A stretch of 64,000 nt of DNA from Sclerodactyla briareus. Taxonomy: Eukaryota; Echinodermata; Holothuroidea; Dendrochirotida; Sclerodactylidae. A program made the position numbers and the translations under genes. The notes under the pieces were generated by a model. It did not search any database. It saw nothing but the letters and a program-made list of their open reading frames with translations, and was not told the DNA's origin. Shown here one piece after another: positions 60,191 through 64,000 of this stretch (positions are counted from its first letter, which is position 1; every line of letters starts with the position of its first letter). The DNA lies in the NCBI GenBank assembly GCA_026419785.1, contig JAODTK010003810.1, positions 62,001-126,000 of the forward strand. The letters run 5' to 3'.

Positions 60191-61809
60191 TAGATTTTGC
60201 CTCGTCGGTTTGGGGTAGATAAGTAACCTTACATTGAATGGATCGAAATCATGCTAGGTTGGGGTTTCCATTTGGGTAATGAATCCTGTTATTTTTCGTC
60301 GTGCCAAAAGTCATATTGAGATGAATGGAGTGGAGTTGGAAATGTCGGACTGCTTGCTGGGACCAAGAATAAATTAGGTATAGCTTTCTCCGTATGGGAA
60401 ATAGGGAAACCTTATAAACATATTCAAAACAATGTATGAAAAACTGCGGTTAACAAGTTTGCATTCCTGGTCCAATAAAAAAAAAAGTTAGACATAAATA
60501 GCTTCTTATGTAAAGAACGAAACCGGTCATCTGAGGGCATCAAGGCATCCAAGAATCACTTAAGCCAGGCTTGACTCTCTGTTGTTGTAAAAGATTAATT
60601 GAATGAAGAATTAATCATTGGTGATTAATAGTTATGGACTAATATTCATTCCAACACCACTCAAGTGGTGAATGTGGTTTCAAGTCTTTTTCGTACGTTT
60701 CTCTTACGCAGGGGCCGCACTAGCGGGTTCCAGGGAGCATGATTAACTAAATTGTTATGGAATTTGGACTAAATATTTCGTAACTCGAGTGGATTTTTTT
60801 CGGCAAGTACGAACCGGGGAGCAACCCCCCTGACATGGGGGCGACACTGTGTGCTGGGACAACAGCATCTCTACTAGTAACCCCTCTCCCCCTCTCCATG
60901 TTCCCACAAATTCAAGACTTGAGAAGGGGAGAGAATTAGTCAGAAATAGTGTTGTTGCTCAAAGAGGTGAGGTTCACGGGTCAGGATGAGCCCACCAATC
61001 CCACCCCCCAATATCCGAGAACGCTTTGCCATCTCTGTCAGCAATTCACTCTATTTTTAGAACCCACATGCAAGGCTAACTCGGATGGGTCATTGTGTCT
61101 CCAAAAATAACCAGTCATGCATACGCACAACACCTACGTACCGCCTGTCCGAATGAATAGATCGTTTTGCGTCTCGGAAAAGTGGAATTAGGTGTTGATC
61201 GTTCCGTTTGACGCTCGTGACCAGTAGTAACCCCCACTGTGAGACAGCACCTGTTTGAACCTCTCAATCAACGATCAGAAGCTGTGGTTAAACCGTGGTT
61301 AAACCCAGATATTATCTGCTTGATGAGCTGGGCGGTGAACGAGCATCCGATCAGGCCTAGGCCTAATTCACGCCAGAGATTCCGGCGATTTCGCATATAC
61401 TGACCTTGAATTTTCTATGTCTATATTACTCAGTTGCACCGTAGACTCACTGATTCGTGTTGAGTCTTGATCGTACACACCTCTACACCGGGATAAATAT
61501 TACTATACAGTTGTATAGCCCATGGTCATGGAATTAACGGACGGGCCTAACGTAATCCCGCTTTCTGGTGAGGCTCAGAAACAGCATCCCACTGTGAGGT
61601 AATTAACGCCGGTAATGCCGAACCCCGGTAACAGCAGGTTGTCAATTACATCCTGAATATAGAAAATCCAACCCTGCCAGAAAATCGGTATGTCGAAATT
61701 ACACGTTAAAGAGATGGAATAGGTCCGGTGTCATCCGCGTTTCTCTTGGGATCATATTTCACACTATTTACCACGGGCTCATATACATATATTCAAAAAT
61801 ACAATGCAA
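60191..61809. other. Noncoding
   Basis: No gene or classifiable repeat seen. Confidence 0.4.
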
Positions 61810-61911
61810 TTATTATCATTATTATTATTATTATCGCTGTTCTTCCACATCCGTCCTCCTTGGTTGGTAATGTCTGTGTTGGTGTTTGTAATATTATTAT
61901 TATTATTATTC

Positions 61912-61971
<60 letters not shown>

Positions 61972-61990
61972 TATATTATTATTATTATCT
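61810..61990. repeat. ATT microsatellite, two blocks
   Basis: A short block at 61810-61835 and a long block at about 61890-61990. The long isoleucine and leucine open frames across it are artefacts. Confidence 0.93.
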
Positions 61991-62191
61991 CTAATGTACG
62001 GTAGTCAGTTTGCCATTTCACCTATATCACTGTTGCTGTTGCCATAGCACGTTGCTATGGTCACCATAGTGGGTGGGTAGACTATCCTAAGGGGTTACCC
62101 ATTGGTGCCGGGTGATCCAGCCATTAGGTGCACTCGCGAAAGTGTCCGTTTGTGTGTGTGTGTGTATGCTAGTGTGTGTGAGCGTTTGATG
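61991..62191. other. Noncoding with TG tract
   Basis: TG microsatellite at about 62150-62181. No gene seen. Confidence 0.45.
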
Positions 62192-62620
62192 GTTTTTCGA
62201 ATAATATCTCCAACTTGGAGTGGCTGAACTGAGTAAAATTTTGCACACGCCTGAATAGTCACAAAACCCATATTTCCTCCCAGAATTGAGCAGAAACTTC
62301 TGAGATCGTGGAATTTAGGGGGAACGAACATATTTCGGGCAATTTTTCATTTTTACAAATTATTCACTATTTTTCAAGATATTCCTGATTCCAATAGCTG
62401 AATGATTTCGAATTTTTTTAGCATTTACAAAGTCACAAATTCAACTCATTTTATCCCATGCAATCAGCCGAAGAATACCGAATATGGGGATTTTAGGGCG
62501 GAAACTTGATTTTGGGCCAACTTTTGGGCATTTTGAAAATCTGTTCTTTCAGTATATTCAGAGATCGGGAGGACTGAATGGTTTCCAAATTATATGACAA
62601 GGTACAAAGTATCAGAACGA
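62192..62620. repeat. Degenerate tandem, about 185-bp period
   Basis: Three diverged copies of a pattern like GGCTGAA(C/T)GATTTCGAATTT ... ACAAAGTCACAAA start near 62220, 62395 and 62570. Weak but ordered. Confidence 0.35.
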
Positions 62621-64000
62621 AGGCTTTCCCAGCATTTATGCTGAAAATTACTCGACATTTCTATGTATATGGATATTTTTGGAAGGTGGGGGGGGGGACT
62701 CCTATTTCTTGACATATTTTGATAAATTTGGTCTATTTGCAACTCTCTGAATAGTATCACATTTTCCGATGAGATCCTGCAACCCCCGGGGATTGCCATC
62801 TTGTTACTATTATTATTATTATTTAAGTTTTCTTTTTTCTTCCAACTACTAATAATACAAAAAAGATGTCATCGAAAAAAACTGTGTCTAGCTCAGAATG
62901 CCTGCCGGGTGCCCACCCCCCTTTCCTATGGATTCAGGCGTTTCACGAATCATACAGACCCATATAACCCCAGACGGCACGATGAAGAAGCCAAATAGGC
63001 CCTATGGATAATTGGAAATGTTTTGAAAAGTGTCTGATGCAATAAATGGCCACATGTTGGAAGTCTTCATGAATAACCCGTACGAATGTACGGCAGCGCT
63101 AATACCGACCGAATGCATCCATCTTCTAGCTTATATACAACCCTCCCAATGGGCCAATCATAAATCTTCGAGGGAGCTAGAAAGACTGCGGGCGCACGGT
63201 ACTGAAAGATGCTACCATGCACACGGAGTACCCGAAAATAAATTGTCATGGGAGAGGTTGGTTCCGCTAGGCAACATGTAATGTTTGAGCCTGAAATCGC
63301 CATAAAATGGCTACAAACTTAGCAAGAAGTTACTTTTTCATTACCCAAACTCCTGTACATACGCTACATAGCTACCATCTAACGTGGGTAACATTCACAC
63401 CTATATAACCCTCTGAGGAGAGTAAACTCATCCAATCCGATCTAACATTTTACCTTTCCGCTTTTTCATGTAAAAAGAACGATAATCAAGGGGCGCGATC
63501 AGAGCTAATTGAACCGAGTGAGGTTAAATGTCGAGACATAAACCTGGCCTTGTCATAGTAACACAGGGCAGAGTTATGACTATTAGGTTGTAACGACCTC
63601 TTTAAACTATACCATATTCCCTGGGAACCCATAGAGTACAGTAGAAACAGATGTTCACCGTTTGTTGGCTCGTTCCTATTCTGGCAAGGCGACTATGGGA
63701 TCGTCTAATGAGCGGGTCTATACTAGAACAGGTATAGCCTAGGCCTAACACTCATAACATGTGATTGTTACGCTAACATTAATAACGATTGGAATATTAA
63801 TGGGACAGGGGCGGTTCAACAAATCATTACTGCATGGTTTAGTTCAGCCTGGCGCTCTAGTTTATCAATCTTTATTCGTTGGATATACCGTTTGGACTAT
63901 TGTGGCCATATCACATGATAAATAAATATACTCAGTTCATACGTGGACACTTCAGACTGAGGGCAATGTTGAGGAATTTCCCACAGGTATTTATATTTTT
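62621..64000. other. Noncoding
   Basis: G run near 62688-62697 and a short ATT tract at 62802-62823. No gene seen to the window end. Confidence 0.4.

Noticed and set aside
61728-62004. Poly-isoleucine and poly-leucine open frames
   Set aside because: Translations of the ATT microsatellite.
1-64000. Signal peptide, transmembrane segment, promoter or polyadenylation exon for the lectin gene
   Set aside because: Looked for at both ends of the array and between units; none could be supported from the sequence.

Overview
The window reads as metazoan genomic DNA, most likely from a marine invertebrate and plausibly a deuterostome (echinoderm, hemichordate or lancelet). Reasons: coding sequence is split into short exons with GT/AG splice sites, introns are long and filled with decayed Penelope, CR1/L2-like and R2/NeSL-like retroelements, tRNA-type SINEs and a hAT-type MITE, and the modules are C-type lectin-like domains (CTLD) and fibronectin type III (FN3). 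The species cannot be fixed from the sequence.

The main content is one plus-strand exon array from about 2.2 to 46 kb, with remnants to about 51.5 kb. It is a higher-order repeat. Each full unit has six exons in strict order: FN3-I (291 nt), CTLD-alpha first half (A1, 198 nt), CTLD-alpha second half (B1, 201 nt), FN3-II (279 nt), CTLD-beta first half (A2, 192 nt), CTLD-beta second half (B2, 198 nt). Recognisable introns are phase 1, so every exon is symmetric. A full unit would encode about 453 residues. Units 1 to 6 are complete in exon content; the window opens in the second half of unit 0 and unit 7 is badly decayed. The spacing is about 5.6 to 6.4 kb, apart from the first interval of about 9.5 kb, which holds large insertions. 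No signal peptide, promoter, transmembrane exon or 3' terminal exon was recognised, so this looks like the interior of a giant modular, probably extracellular, protein.

Many exons carry one or a few 1-2 base indels while the rest of the domain is well conserved, and a few carry in-frame stops or damaged splice sites. Exons at 11655, 20434, 21162, 22978, 26649 and 32178 are fully open. The indels could be uncorrected long-read errors, real decay, or both; I mark exons as CDS where the module is clear and as pseudogene where decay dominates (from about 44 kb).

A roughly 2 kb interspersed repeat occurs twice in opposite orientation, at 3.7-5.66 kb and 47.08-49.29 kb; the second copy lies between the two halves of the unit 7 FN3-II exon. 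From about 51.9 to 64 kb I see no supported gene: only retroelement fragments, microsatellites, a 20-21 bp minisatellite and long G or C runs.
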